Source: DATBVX01 sp963696675 (GTDB lineage Bacteria; Pseudomonadota; Gammaproteobacteria; Steroidobacterales; Steroidobacteraceae). Taken from it: a DNA stretch of 64,000 nucleotides. Location: assembly GCA_963696675.1 (NCBI GenBank), contig CAVOLM010000023.1, positions 1 to 64,000 of the forward strand. The letters are read 5' to 3'. The notes beneath the pieces were generated by a model that saw only the letters and a program-made list of their open reading frames with translations, was not told the origin of the DNA and did no database searches. Numbering within the stretch: position 1 is the first letter of the stretch; each line of letters opens with the position of its first letter. The translations under genes and the position numbers were made by a program. This document shows positions 1 to 10,407 of this stretch, piece by piece.

Positions 1-1379
1 TCGCTTGGCCTGGAGCAAACGCTGCGACGATACCAACCCGAATATCTAGGATCCGGGAACGCATCGGGTGCCGCTGGTGGTGGTGCGGTTCGTAGCGTCG
101 ACCCGGTTTGGAATCAATGTCGTTCTACTGGCCGGCGTACTGCTGGTCTGGAACTGGGCGGCGCCACTTTTCAAACTCGCTCCTTACCGAGCGGAGTTCG
201 CACTTTTTTGCTTCTTGATTCTGTTGCATTTCCAGGCTCGGATTCTTCAGCTTTCCCTGGGCGCGCACATGCTGCAGCGCGCTAGTCTCGGATCGATGAT
301 CCTGCTATCGCTCGTAAAACTTCTCGCCTATTCGCTACTTGCCTGGAATAAGTCGCTGACGCTCGTTGCGGCAATCGTCGTTGATTCGATTGCGTATGCT
401 TTCTCCTACCTGTTCCTGGTCGTCGCCTACCGACGATATTGCCTGGGAGACAGGCAGCTCTCTCCCTACCAGCCGCCACCCGAGGAGCGACGACGGCTTC
501 TGAAGTACGGTCTGTTCAACAACTTCAATGATGCCGGCACGTTCGTGCTCAGTACCAAAAGCGATAATTTCTTCATCGCGGCCCTCATCGATCCGATTTC
601 CGTCGGTATTTACTCCTTCTACACCCGGCTGAACGAGATGGCCGCGCAACTGCTGCCGGAACGCCTGTTTGCAATGGTCGTGCAACCTCTGTTCTTCGCC
701 ATACCCCCAGCGGAGGCCAGCCGACGCGTACCCGCCTACTTCTCGCTGCTGGTCAACGCGAACTTGCTGCTGCAGCTACCCATACTCGCGTATGCCATCA
801 GCTACCACGCGGAACTGGTTAACGTGATTTTTGGTGGCAAGTTTGTCGAGCACTCCTGGCTCCTGCCCCTGATGGCCGGCTTTTCAACGGTGAATGCCAT
901 GGTGTTTCCAGTAACCCTGGTCGCACAGTATGAGGAGAAGGCCGGCATTATCCTGCTCAGCAAAGTCGCTGGCCTGTACAACGTCGTTGCGATTCTCGCC
1001 CTGTTGCCGATCGCTGGGCTGTACGGTGCAGCACTTGCAAGCGGGACGGCTCAGGCGTTCAAGAACCTGTTCATTTGGTGGCACGTACGCCACAACGCGC
1101 GGTGGATCAACGCGGGAGCCGTGGTGCTTGCAAGTGCGATCATCTGGGGTGCCGCAGTGACTATCTGTTACTTGGTGAGGTCCCTCACGCGATTGCCTGA
1201 CGTCGGACAGCTGCTGATAGGCGTTGTCATCTGCGGTCTCGCCGCGCTGGTGTACGTGCACAGTCCAGCAATATCCCCATCCGACCGTAGAATATTGGCA
1301 TCGATATTCAAAGGAAGAGAGGCCCGAATCCTGCAGATGCTGGGACTGACAACCCCAGCGGATCGCACGGCGACTGTAG
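1..1379 (+). CDS. Polysaccharide flippase (Wzx/MATE-like), 5' partial, frameshifted
   Basis: This is an integral membrane protein of the polysaccharide transporter superfamily, expected to flip lipid-linked repeat units across the inner membrane. Hydrophobic helices run along the whole frame that opens with a GTG at 68. The gene begins before the window: bases 1-66 in frame 1 read LEQTLRRYQPEYL, which fits the cytoplasmic loop of this family, and that frame gives way to frame 2 between about 60 and 90, implying one indel. The hydrophobic part ends near residue 410. The frame then drifts through non-conserved sequence to 1537. A TAG at 1377-1379 in another frame sits 18 bases before the next gene and may be the true stop, so the 3' end is uncertain. 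It heads a run of polysaccharide genes on the same strand. Confidence 0.75.
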
Positions 1380-1397
1380 CCCACTCGACCTCGCACC

Positions 1398-2715
1398 ATG
1401 CAACTGTTAACGCTCTGCATGATGGTGGTAGTCACTATGGTGGACTTCCTGTCCAAAGGGAGACTTCTGGGGTGGCTTCAGGATACTGCCACGAGGCGCG
1501 CAATACGCCACGGAGATTCTCAGTGCCATTGCGCTGATCATGGTCTTGGCGGTGGAAGTACGCCATCGATTCAAGGACCTGAGACCAGCATATTGGCTCC
1601 TCTTCGGAGGTCTCGCGATCGTTGCCTTCTGTGGGGTTGTGGCAAACAGCGTGCCGCCAGGCGCGGTGTTCGCTGGCTTGCGCACCTATCGCGGGCGGCA
1701 CCGTGGTTCTTCATACCCGTCGTGTACATGTTTTCCGAGGAGCAGATACGCACACAATTCAAGTTGCTTCTCGATCCTGGCGTTGATTCAGGTGCCGATT
1801 GCCGCGTACCAGCTGCAACGAACGCGAGGTCAATATTCTGGCGACATGTACAGCGGCGATTGGATCAGCGGCACTCTAAGAATGTCCTCGACGTTGTCGA
1901 TATTCTTGATCAGCGCGACATGTATAGCGGTCGGTTTCCTGATTGAAGGGCAGGATCAAGCTGTCGCACTTCCTCGTGTTCTTTACGTTGCTCCTCTTCC
2001 CAACCACCGTCAATGAAACGAAGAGTTCGCTGGTGTTTCTACCGTTGCGGGCTCATTGCCGTCATGCTGGCCGCGGCCAAGCCGCAGCGTCGTCTGAAGT
2101 ATGCCGTAGCTTGAGTGCGGCACTGGTGGTTGGATTCCTCGCGGCGTTTGTGCCGATTTATGATCACCTCATTTCTGTTCGCGCGCACCCAGCCACCATC
2201 GCTGACTTCCTTACCAAAGGGGACAAGCTGGAGGAGTACCTGCACAAAGGAACGGAGATTGGGACGATTCGCACAGCGGGGCGCCTGGATTCGATTGAGG
2301 TCTCGGCAAAGTTTGTCGCTAAGGATCCTGTCTGGCTGGCATTTGGAATGGGCATTGGTAATGCATCGGAATCCTCGCTCGGACAAGCATTCGCCGGCCG
2401 GTACTTGATCGTCATGCGGCCATTTCTGGTCACGAGTTTTGCGCATGTAGTCCTAGAGTTGGGTTTCTTGGGCTTCTTGCTTATGATGGCCATCTACTGG
2501 CTAATCGCCACCGATGCGAACTACCTCGCCCGGCGGAGCGCGGAGCTTCCTGGGGCAATCGGCGCCGGCTGGGTCGGTGTGACGTTGATCATGGGCGTGG
2601 CTGTCTTTTACAAGACGTTGTTATCACTACGTCCCTGTCGTTTCCCTTCTGGTACCTCTCGGGCCTGGTCGCAGCGCTGCGAGTGAGAACGGCGGTGCAA
2701 GCTGAGCCTGTGTGA
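1398..2715 (+). CDS. O-antigen ligase/polymerase-like membrane protein, heavily frameshifted
   Basis: When the three forward frames are spliced, a multi-spanning protein appears: a start at 1398 in frame 3, a stretch around 1480-1700 in frame 1 (LLFGGLAIVAFCGVVANSV), PWFFIPVVYMFSEEQIRTQF in frame 3, SGTLRMSSTLSIFLISATC in frame 1, then LSHFLVFFTLLLFPTTVNE onward in frame 2, ending in another frame at TGA 2713-2715 (ITTSLSFPFWYLSGLVAAL). Many short helices plus a long periplasmic loop (about 2190-2400) fit the O-antigen ligase/Wzy group, which joins or polymerises glycan repeats at the periplasmic face. At least six frame changes occur in 1.3 kb. It lies between the flippase and a sulfotransferase. 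Ligase and polymerase roles cannot be separated from sequence alone. Confidence 0.6.
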
Positions 2716-2752
2716 AGCCGATGCATGCAGTGCAGCTCCTTGCATGGAATGA

Positions 2753-3671
2753 ATGACCAAATACCTCTACATATGTTCGCACCGCCACTCGGGATCGACG
2801 CTGCTCGACCTGTTCCTCGGCGCGCACTCCAAGATCGAATCACTGGGCGAAATCGATTTTCTTCCTCAGGATCTGGCACTCAATGATCCGTGTAGTTGCG
2901 GTTCTTCCATCCGCGATTGTCAGGTCTGGCGCGAAGTCATAGAGCGGCTCAGTGCCAAGCTCGGGGTCGATATCAGGGCGAACCCATACGTGCTGCACCT
3001 TGGTTATCCAAAGGCCAGTGGCGTCACGCCGACCTATCTGCTGCGCCGCGAATTGATGTTGGGGCTGCAGTATGCGCAGCTGAAGTCTGGCTCGACTTTT
3101 CTGGAGAGCTTCCTCGGGTCGATAACCAAGGGCCTCGCAAGTACCTGCCTTGTCTACGAAGCTGTCGCTGATGTGCTCAAGGCGAGCGTGGTCGTGGATT
3201 CTTCCAAGACGTACCTCAAGGCCATCGCGCTCTACAGATTCCGCACGCAAAATGTCCGTGTCGTGCTGCTGCGCTCGCGATGGGCGTGGCGTGCTGTATT
3301 CCGATCTCAAGCGCAAGCGGCCGCGCAGTGACAGCGTTTCTCGCTGGATTCGCCAGAACACGCGGGCACCCCCTCTGCTCAGAAAGCATGTCCAGCCGCA
3401 ACATCTGCTGCAGGTCAAATACGAGCAACTGGTATCCGATCCGGTCCGCGAATTGACGCGTATGTGCCAATTCGTCGAGCTGGAATTTGAGCCGGCGATG
3501 CTTGATTTTGCAGCAGCGGTACACCATTCGACTCATGGCAATAACGTACGCTTGCGGCGTTCGTCCGCGATTCGCGCGGGTGACGAATGGACGCAGCACC
3601 TGTCAGATGACGACCTGGAATATTTTGAGCACCGCGCTGGCTGGCTGAACCGACAGTTCGGGTATACGTGA
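2753..3671 (+). CDS. PAPS-dependent sulfotransferase family protein, one frameshift
   Basis: This is a cytoplasmic sulfotransferase of about 305 residues. The N-terminus has the PAPS-binding P-loop-like motif (CSHRHSGSTLLDLFLGAHS), a Cys-rich insert (NDPCSCGSSIRDCQVW) common in Sulfotransfer_3 proteins, and a VVVDSSK strand near residue 145. The 3'-phosphate-binding stretch VVLL-RDGRGVLYSDLKRKR is split: the first part is in the frame opening at 2753 and the rest in the +1 frame near 3280. The protein then continues intact to 3671 (EQLVSDPVRELTRMCQFVEL). The following glycosyltransferase starts at 3668, overlapping the stop by four bases (GTGA). Within this cluster it would be expected to sulfate a sugar of the exported polysaccharide; the acceptor is unknown. 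Confidence 0.7.
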
Positions 3672-4810
3672 CCGGGTTGGCCGTTGCCTCGCGGCGCCTG
3701 TGCGTGGTCGCTCCGGCACACTGGATGGCATTCATGGGGGGAGCGCAATATCAGATTGCCTGCCTGCTTGAAGCGCTTCAAGGGCAGGGGAACTATCAGA
3801 TCTTACGCCGCGCGTCGAGTGCCGGCAGATTCCCGTCCGGTAGGTCACGAGGTTGTCGCGATCGGCAAGAGCGGCGCGGTCCCGCGATGGGGTTACTTGA
3901 TGGATGCACGACCGCTCTATCGTGCTTTGCGCGAAATTCGACCCGACGTGATCTACCAGCGCGTCGCCTGCGGCTATACGGGAATTGCCGCCTACTACGC
4001 GCGTCGACACGCGGCCCGCTTCATCTGGCACGTTTCGAGCGATACCGACGTCATTTCGCAACGCCTGCGCGATGAGCCCAATCCAGTAAGGCGCTATCTG
4101 GAGAAGCGTAGTGTGGAGTACGGCATTCGTCACGCGAGCCAGATCGTTGTCCAAACCGAGACTCAGGGCCGGCTGCTACGGCAGAACTACGGGCGCATAG
4201 CCGACGCGGTCATTCCGAATTTTCACCCGCAGCCCAGCGAGACGATTGACAAGAGGGGCCCAGTATCCGTGGTATGGATAGCCGATTTGAAGCCCTTGAA
4301 ACGGCCAGAGATATTTGTGCGGATGGCCGCAGCTCTGCAGGATCTGCAGGGTGTACGCTTTCTCATCATCGGCGCTCCCCCAGCCTCGGGGCGCCGTGGC
4401 CAGGTTTGGTTCGAGGGCCTGCTGCTAACAATCAAGGCAACACCGAACATTGAATACCTGGGAAAGAAGAGCCTTGTCGAAGTTAACGAACTGCTGGCAA
4501 GAGCCCACATTCTCGTTAGCACAAGCCTTCACGAAGGTTTCCCAAACACGTTTATCCAGGCCTGGATGCGTGAGGTAGCAGTTGTGAGCTTGCATGTCGA
4601 TCCGGATAGAGTCCTCAGCCGCGAAGGCGTTGGAGTCCATGCCGGGACCGAGCAACGTTTGGCAGAAGCTGTTCGAGGGTTGGTCACTGATGTGACCACG
4701 CGCGGCAGATCGTGGCGCGAGCATACAAGCATGCAATGCACAGACATTCGATGCAGAACGTCCAGCTGCTTACGCAGCTCATAGACACGGGCGCGATCCG
4801 CTCCTCCTAG
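3668..4810 (+). CDS. GT4-family glycosyltransferase, frameshifted
   Basis: This GT-B fold glycosyltransferase starts with GTG at 3668 (VVAPAHWMAFMGGAQYQIA), typical of the acceptor-side Rossmann domain with its Gly-Gly loop. The frame shifts near 3800 into the frame carrying GHEVVAIGKSGAVPRWGYL and runs to about 4710. The donor domain has IADLKPLKRPEIFVRMAAAL and the nucleotide-sugar motif SLHEGFPNTFIQAWMREVAV, in which the second acidic residue of the usual E-x7-E is Gln. A second shift near 4710 restores a C-terminus (AYKHAMHRHSMQNVQLLTQL) ending at TAG 4808-4810. The donor sugar cannot be assigned. The start overlaps the sulfotransferase stop, so the two are probably co-translated. Confidence 0.7.
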
Positions 4811-4879
4811 ACACGGAACGGCGAGAGGCCTTCGAGTGAAGGATGGATCGCTCGTGTTGCCACGGGTGATTCAGCCGCT

Positions 4880-6121
4880 GTGACGCGCAGCTTGGTTGAG
4901 AAAAAACAAATCATACGTGCCCTGTTCGTTCCCAGGGAACAGTTCCCCACGGATCGAGTGCGAATCAACGTCCTCTTCGGCCTTGAGCTGCTCGCGCGTG
5001 GGCATCAAATCGATCTGGTGATGCAGGCCGCGAATGCCGACGTGAGTCCGGGCGCACATGCATGGTACGGGCGAACAATATGGGTGGGTGCAACGGATAG
5101 CGGGGAAGGCTTTCTTCATCGTTTGCACAAACATTGGCTCGGATTCCGTCACGACCTTCGAGCGCTTATGCGGATCCAACCCAGCCGTTACGATGCCTTG
5201 CTGGTAAGCGACAAGTTCGTGCTCGCGTCGATCGCCGTTGTGATCGCGCGCGTGCGAAGGTTGGCGTTCATCTTCTGGCTGACATTTCCGTATCCGGAGG
5301 CAGACCTCGAAGGCGCTCGCTCTGGCACCGCCCGGCATCCGTGGTTCGTGAGCGTCCGCGGGAAGGTGTCCAAGTGGCTCCTGTACAAATGGATACTGCC
5401 TCGCAGCGCCCACGTTTTTGTACAGAGCGCGCGAATGAAGGCAGATGTTTGCAGCCATGGCATCGATCCGGCCAAGGTCTCACCGGTAGTTACCGGCTTT
5501 GATCCTGGCGCAATACGTCCCGCCCAGCACCGATCGAGTGATTCCTCCGCGGTGCTGCTCGCATACTTAGGCACGCTGGCCGCGGAGCGACACCTCGAGA
5601 TGCTGGCGGACATGCTCGCATTGCTGCTCAAGAGCGGGGTGCCAGCGAGACTGCTACTAGTGGGCGACGCCGATAGGGCGCGCGACAGGCTGCTGCTTGA
5701 GCGGTATGCAATCGCACTGGGCATCGAACAGAACATGGAAATAACGGGGAACCTACCCCAATCCGAAGCCTTGGCCCGCGTCGGGAGCGCTGATATCTGC
5801 CTCTCACCCTTTTATCCAACGCCGATTCTTCTGTCGACGTCGCCGACGAAGCTCGTGGAATATCTCGCACTTGGTCGCCCGGTCATTGCGAACGATCACC
5901 CAGAGCAGCGCCTGTTACTGCACGAAAGCAGGGCTGGAGTCTGTGTCCCCTGGGGTGCGCGTCACTTCGCCCGCGCCGCGCGGTGGCTCATGGCGCGGAC
6001 CCCCGCGGAACGCGAGGAAATGGGATTTCGGGGGCGAGCGTGGGTCGAAGGTAACCGGATCTATAGCAGAATCGCCGATGATATGGAGCGTGATTTCATC
6101 GCCGTCCTGCGTCGCTCGTAG
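4880..6121 (+). CDS. GT4-like glycosyltransferase
   Basis: This is an intact 413-residue GT-B glycosyltransferase with a GTG start. The N-terminal domain begins IIRALFVPREQFPTDRVRIN and contains a central hydrophobic segment (LAFIFWLTFPYP). The C-terminal domain has ILLSTSPTKLVEYLALGRPV, the family's donor-binding loop with K-x2-E-Y-x-A-x-G-x-P. It is the last forward gene of the polysaccharide island and overlaps the 3' end of the opposing gene by 26 bases (6096-6121), so the two are convergent. Unlike its upstream neighbours it shows no frame break. The substrate is unknown. Confidence 0.75.
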   Translation: MTRSLVEKKQIIRALFVPREQFPTDRVRINVLFGLELLARGHQIDLVMQAANADVSPGAHAWYGRTIWVGATDSGEGFLHRLHKHWLGFRHDLRALMRIQPSRYDALLVSDKFVLASIAVVIARVRRLAFIFWLTFPYPEADLEGARSGTARHPWFVSVRGKVSKWLLYKWILPRSAHVFVQSARMKADVCSHGIDPAKVSPVVTGFDPGAIRPAQHRSSDSSAVLLAYLGTLAAERHLEMLADMLALLLKSGVPARLLLVGDADRARDRLLLERYAIALGIEQNMEITGNLPQSEALARVGSADICLSPFYPTPILLSTSPTKLVEYLALGRPVIANDHPEQRLLLHESRAGVCVPWGARHFARAARWLMARTPAEREEMGFRGRAWVEGNRIYSRIADDMERDFIAVLRRS

Positions 6122-7256
6122 GTGTCTCGCGCAGGGGGGTCTCCGCGACTCTGGCATACACTCGCAAGGTTTGCCTGGCGATCCGGTCCCAATCGAACGC
6201 CTGCGCAACCCATTTCCTGCGCTCGGCGCGCTGATGCGCATCAGGTGGAGCTTGCACGAGCCCTGAAAGTCCAGCCGCTAGAGATGTGACATCACCGGTC
6301 CGGAAGTAGCTCGATGTACTCAAACCAACTTCCAGGTGCGGACCGATATCACTTACCAATACCGGCAAACCGTATGTCAATGCCTCAAGTAGTGCGATCG
6401 GCATACCTTCGTGTGAGGAAGGGAAAACAAAAGCCCCCGCGTGCGAGAAGATCTGCTCGAGAGCCGTGCCACCGAGAAATCCCGTCACCACTGCGCCTGC
6501 GGCGCGGGCGGCGGTCGCCACATTGCGCGAATATTCGCTCGAATCAAGCCCGCCCACCAAGGCCAATTTCCAAGGCAGCGGAGCTGCCAATGCATACGCA
6601 CTAATCAGATCGAGCTGCCGCTTTTCCGGAACCATTCGTCCGACGTGCAGGAAATAGTGACCGGGTTCCAGGCCGTGTCGCCGCACTTGATCCGTGGCAG
6701 TGTGCAGTACCTTGGGTAGGGCTCCATTGGGGATCAAGTCGGCCTCCCGCTGGTACTTGGCGCGAATCATGTCGAGTATGGGCCGCGAGATTGCTATCCG
6801 CGCGTGTGAATAGCACATCCCGAGGCGCTCGCCACTGCGCAGCATGCAGCGTGCAAACCAGCCCCACTTCTCACGCTCATAGTCGGCACCGTGATGCGTT
6901 ACGACGACCCGAAGACCAAGCAGCCGGGCAATGGGCGTGACAATTGCCGGACCGACCGCGTGAATGTGCAGAATGTCCGGCCGTGCCCAGCCTGCGTAGA
7001 GAGCACCAAGTAGTGAATGCACGAGTGCTTCAAAGCCCGTTCGCCGCGGTGACCAGATTCTGCGCAGACGGATGGGTCCTACCGCTCGGTGATTACGGGG
7101 CACAAATGGCGTTCTTACCAGTATTTCAACTTGGCAGCCTAGCTCGGCAAGTCTCTGATAGAGCTGCTCCGCATGCGTTTCCACGCCCCCTTGGACATTC
7201 GGGATTCCGCGTACACCCAGAACGGCCACTTTCAATCCGGTTTCTGGTGCGCTCAC
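6096..7256 (-). CDS. GT4-family glycosyltransferase
   Basis: This is an intact 386-residue GT4 enzyme. Near the N-terminus VAVLGVRGIPNVQGGVETHA carries the Gly-rich acceptor-domain loop, followed by LHIHAVGPAIVTPIARLLGL. The C-terminal donor domain has HVGRMVPEKRQLDLISAY and the E-x7-E motif in SSHEGMPIALLEALTYGLPV. The start is a GTG whose first bases overlap the stop of the upstream glycosyltransferase (GTGA at 7253-7256), so the two reverse-strand enzymes form an operon. The pattern around IPNVQGGVETHAEQL is like that of rhamnosyl/mannosyl transferases of exopolysaccharide loci, but specificity cannot be called. Confidence 0.8.
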   Translation of the reverse strand: MSAPETGLKVAVLGVRGIPNVQGGVETHAEQLYQRLAELGCQVEILVRTPFVPRNHRAVGPIRLRRIWSPRRTGFEALVHSLLGALYAGWARPDILHIHAVGPAIVTPIARLLGLRVVVTHHGADYEREKWGWFARCMLRSGERLGMCYSHARIAISRPILDMIRAKYQREADLIPNGALPKVLHTATDQVRRHGLEPGHYFLHVGRMVPEKRQLDLISAYALAAPLPWKLALVGGLDSSEYSRNVATAARAAGAVVTGFLGGTALEQIFSHAGAFVFPSSHEGMPIALLEALTYGLPVLVSDIGPHLEVGLSTSSYFRTGDVTSLAAGLSGLVQAPPDAHQRAERRKWVAQAFDWDRIARQTLRVYARVAETPLRETPTSDAGRR

Positions 7257-8515
7257 AGGTGTGCCGCCGTCCCGTGAACGCCGGGCATGGAAATACCCGC
7301 GTCACGATAGATTTCCAGCATCCTTTCCAGGTACTGGGCGGCAGTGAACGTATCTTCAACCCATTGGCGGCCAAGCCGTCCCATTGCTTCAATTTCCCGG
7401 TCTGGTCGCTCCGCCATGTTGCGCAGCGCCGCCACTAGCGCTGCTTCGTCACCGCTGCGAAAAGTAACTCCGGTCTCGTTTTCACGAACTAGCTCTGGAA
7501 TGCCGCCGATGCGCGCACCGATCAGTGGCTTGCCGAGCCCATACGCCTCTAGGATGCTGACCGGCGCGTTCTCGTACCACTCTGATGCAAGCACGACTGC
7601 ACGCGCCCCGCGAACGACATTGTGCAAGGCCTCTGCACTAAGATGCCCATGGAACGCAACCTCCACGTTGAGATGTTCCGCAAGGCCACGCAGCTCCGCG
7701 ATTTGTGGACCGGTTCCGACAATACTCAACCGGCACTTCGCAGCGGCAGCCGCACGCACCAATGTGCGGAGCCCCTTTTCGCGCGACACCCTGCCGAAGT
7801 AGACAAAGGTTTTTCCAGGCGCAAATTCCGGACGGTAAAGGGCAGGGTCGATGAAGTTTGGTACATAACTGAAAAGAGACTTGGACATGCCCCATTCGCA
7901 AAACTTCTCGATATAGAATCGACTGGGAACGACGAAACGCGTCACGTAGTGCTCATAGGTTCCGAGCAGTCGGTGCAGGACTGCCTCGAGCATCACGACC
8001 GTGCTCAGCCCGACGGATTGTTTGATACAGCGGTTCAGTACGACGTTGTGCAGTTTCCCTCCACGGCAGCGCTCACAAATGCCGTCGTGCGTCAGCATGT
8101 TATAGGCTGGGCAAGCAATCTTGAGATCGTGAAGCGTCACCACTGTAGGAATTCCCCGGCGGTGCAACAAACCGAATATCGATGGGGAGATGTGATGGTA
8201 GACGTTGTGGGCGTGGCAGAGATCGACGCGCACACGATCCAGCAAGCGCATGAGGTTGCGCCTCGCTTCAAGCGAGTAGATTACCTTAGGAATGCGGGCG
8301 ATCTTGCCTCGAAATGAATACGCTTCGCCAAACTCGATCTCCTCGACAAAGTATGTTGACCAGGGGGTTGGCAGATTGTTCGCGTGCTTCATCGCGAATG
8401 GGATCACTCTCCAGCCAAGCGCTGCGCACAACCGGTTATGTTCAAAATAGACCGCTTCAGCCCCGCCGCGACGGTAGTAGTAATTGTTGATTGTCAGAAG
8501 AGTAGGTAGTGTCAT
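7253..8515 (-). CDS. GT4-family glycosyltransferase
   Basis: This intact 420-residue GT-B enzyme begins LLTINNYYYRRGGAEAVYFE, where the RRGGAE loop is characteristic of GT4 proteins of capsule and exopolysaccharide clusters. LCHAHNVYHHISPSIFGLLH and VVTLHDLKIACPAYNMLTHD follow in the acceptor domain. The donor domain has VYFGRVSREKGLRTLVRAAA and an E-x7-E motif in EWYENAPVSILEAYGLGKPL. A Cys pair in CERCRGG follows the LHD element. It is the promoter-proximal gene of the reverse pair and its 3' end overlaps the next gene by four bases. The 386 bases upstream hold a broken methyltransferase and the end of the island. Confidence 0.82.
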   Translation of the reverse strand: MTLPTLLTINNYYYRRGGAEAVYFEHNRLCAALGWRVIPFAMKHANNLPTPWSTYFVEEIEFGEAYSFRGKIARIPKVIYSLEARRNLMRLLDRVRVDLCHAHNVYHHISPSIFGLLHRRGIPTVVTLHDLKIACPAYNMLTHDGICERCRGGKLHNVVLNRCIKQSVGLSTVVMLEAVLHRLLGTYEHYVTRFVVPSRFYIEKFCEWGMSKSLFSYVPNFIDPALYRPEFAPGKTFVYFGRVSREKGLRTLVRAAAAAKCRLSIVGTGPQIAELRGLAEHLNVEVAFHGHLSAEALHNVVRGARAVVLASEWYENAPVSILEAYGLGKPLIGARIGGIPELVRENETGVTFRSGDEAALVAALRNMAERPDREIEAMGRLGRQWVEDTFTAAQYLERMLEIYRDAGISMPGVHGTAAHL

Positions 8516-8688
8516 GCGGCAGCGTCTTAGTCAGGTAGAGCTTCCGTGCACAGTCTAGCGATTAGCGCCGAGCCAGGAGGATTAAGAGCCGCATGCCGAA
8601 CTCGATGATCAAGCAACTCTGATTGCGAAACCGGCTCGGCAAGGAGCCGCGCGCGCCCTCTCAGACACAAGAGCACCACCTTGTCTAA
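8516..8688. other. Intergenic part of the island border
   Basis: No gene could be supported here. It lies between the start of the reverse glycosyltransferase pair and the methyltransferase-like remnant. The 30 bases just before the remnant read SDTRAPPCL in a neighbouring frame, consistent with an earlier part of the same decayed gene. The promoter of the reverse glycosyltransferases must be here, but no clear -35/-10 pair was recognised. Confidence 0.4.
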
Positions 8689-8859
8689 AAGGAACTCGCA
8701 GCCAGGCTGCGCAACGCTTCGCGTGAAGACTGGCGCGAGCTGTACGCTGCAGTCTACAACGAGCTGTTCCAAAGAGTTCGACATCACGCTCAGGTGCTTT
8801 CAAAGGAGCAAGGCCAGCAAAGGTCACCGGTGGTGGCATGGGCACGTGGGAGGCGTTAG
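8689..8859 (+). pseudogene. N-terminal remnant of a SAM-dependent methyltransferase
   Basis: The short frame reads KELAARLRNASREDWRELYA then AVYNELFQRVRHHAQVLSKE before running into TAG at 8857-8859. I recognise this as the N-terminal cap of class I SAM-dependent methyltransferases found in polysaccharide loci (pattern RLR-A-x-RE-x3-LY-x2-VY-ELF-RVPHHPQ). The SAM-binding domain that should follow is absent; mnmE starts 42 bases later. It looks like a truncated leftover at the edge of the polysaccharide island. The assignment rests on remembered family resemblance, not on a search. Confidence 0.4.
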
Positions 8860-8901
8860 GCTGCGTGCCGCAGAGCACCCTGCGCCGCGGCGAGTGCCGC
8901 C

Positions 8902-10250
8902 ATGCCCGTGGAAGAAACGATAGTCGCCGCCGCCACACCGCCGGGCCGTGGCGGCATTGGAATCGTGCGGTTGTCCGGCCCTCAGGTGCCGGACTTCGCG
9001 CGCCTCATTCTTGGCGCTCTACCACCGCCTCGCGTCGCGACTGCCGCCACGTTTCGCGGCGTTGACGGCGATGTCGATTTCGGCCTCGCCCTGTTTTTCG
9101 AGGCGCCACACTCATTCACCGGTGAGCACGTGTTGGAGCTTCACGGTCACGGTGGCCCCGTGGTGACGGAAGCCCTGGTCAAACGGTCTCTGGAGCTCGG
9201 CGCGCGCAGGGCTCGGCCCGGTGAATTCACGCAGCGCGCATTCCTGAACGAGAAGCTCGACCTCGCCCAGGCGGAAGCCGTCGCCGATCTCATCGACAGC
9301 GGCTCACAGGCCGCGGCGAAAGCCGCCTTACGCTCTCTGCAAGGAGAATTCTCGGCCATGGTACAGGGCCTGACCGAGGCGGTCGTCGATCTACGCGTAC
9401 GCGTTGAAGCCGCGATCGATTTTCCGGAAGAGGAGACCACCCTTCTCGCTGATGCTGAAATCAGTCGGCGGCTCGAGTCGTTGCTCGAGCACTTCGGTTC
9501 CGTGACACGCCTCGCGCAACAGGGCCAGCTACTGCGCGATGGAATGATCGTTGTGATCGCGGGTGCACCGAATGCTGGCAAGTCGAGCTTGATGAATCGC
9601 CTCGCTGGGTACGACGCGGCGATCGTTACGGATGTTCCAGGGACGACACGCGACGTGCTTCGCGAACGCGTCAATATAAACGGGATGCCATTGCACCTGA
9701 TCGACACCGCGGGCCTGCGCGAGGTGCGCGATGTCGTCGAGGCCGAGGGTGTCCGGCGTGCACGAGCCGAGATGACGCGGGCCGATCGCGTGGTGTTCGT
9801 AGTTGACAGTCTTGCCGACCCCGATGCGACCAGCTATGAGCGCGAGCGACTCCAATTGCCGAGCCATGTTCCGGTAAGCGTCGTGATGAACAAGGCAGAT
9901 CTCATTGATTGCGCGCCCCAACTGGATTCCACCTTCACACCGCCTCGCGTGCGATTGTCTGCACGAACGGGTGCCGGGCTTGATCTGTTGCGCGAACATC
10001 TCAAGCAGTGCATGGGATTCATGCCCACAGAATCCGGAAGTATCTCGGCGCGCCGGCGTCATCTCGAAGCGCTGGAACGCGCGCAACGCCATGTGGAAAT
10101 CGGTGCGCAGCAGCTTCGCGCCCGACGTGCGGGGGAATTCTGGCTGAGGAGTTGCGCGGCGCGCAAGCGGCGCTTGGAGAGATTACCGGAGAGTTCACGA
10201 CCGAGGATCTGCTGGGACGGATCTTTTCCAGTTTTTGCATCGGAAAGTAG
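8902..10250 (+). CDS. mnmE: tRNA uridine-5-carboxymethylaminomethyl modification GTPase MnmE
   Basis: MnmE works with MnmG to make the cmnm5 modification at U34 of certain tRNAs, using folate and GTP in the cytoplasm. The N-terminal tetrahydrofolate-binding domain (TIVAAATPPGRGGIGIVRLS) is followed by an inserted G domain with G1 GAPNAGKSSL, G3 DTAG and G4 NKAD. The helical tail ends in the diagnostic CIGK. The last 40 codons (EELRGAQAALGEITGEFTTE to CIGK) are in the next frame. The break coincides with a run of five G at 10131-10135, so a single homopolymer indel explains it. The frame without correction runs on to 10368 with meaningless sequence. Upstream is the polysaccharide island instead of yidC, the common neighbour in this class. 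Confidence 0.93.
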
Positions 10251-10407
10251 CGACAGATCTGGTGGCTGCTGTCGCCAGACAGCGGTCTTGCATCCCCGGA
10301 CGGAGCGAAGCGAATATTCCTCGCGGGCTGTTGGGGTCGCGGCCGAGCCGAAACGCTGCGACCTGTAGCAGATTCAACAGCAACCATCGCATGGGCAGGC
10401 TAGACGA

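Noticed and set aside
1398..2715. Programmed ribosomal frameshifting in the O-antigen-ligase-like gene
   Set aside because: Six or more switches in both directions without slippery heptamers, and similar breaks in dozens of unrelated genes, point to sequence errors.
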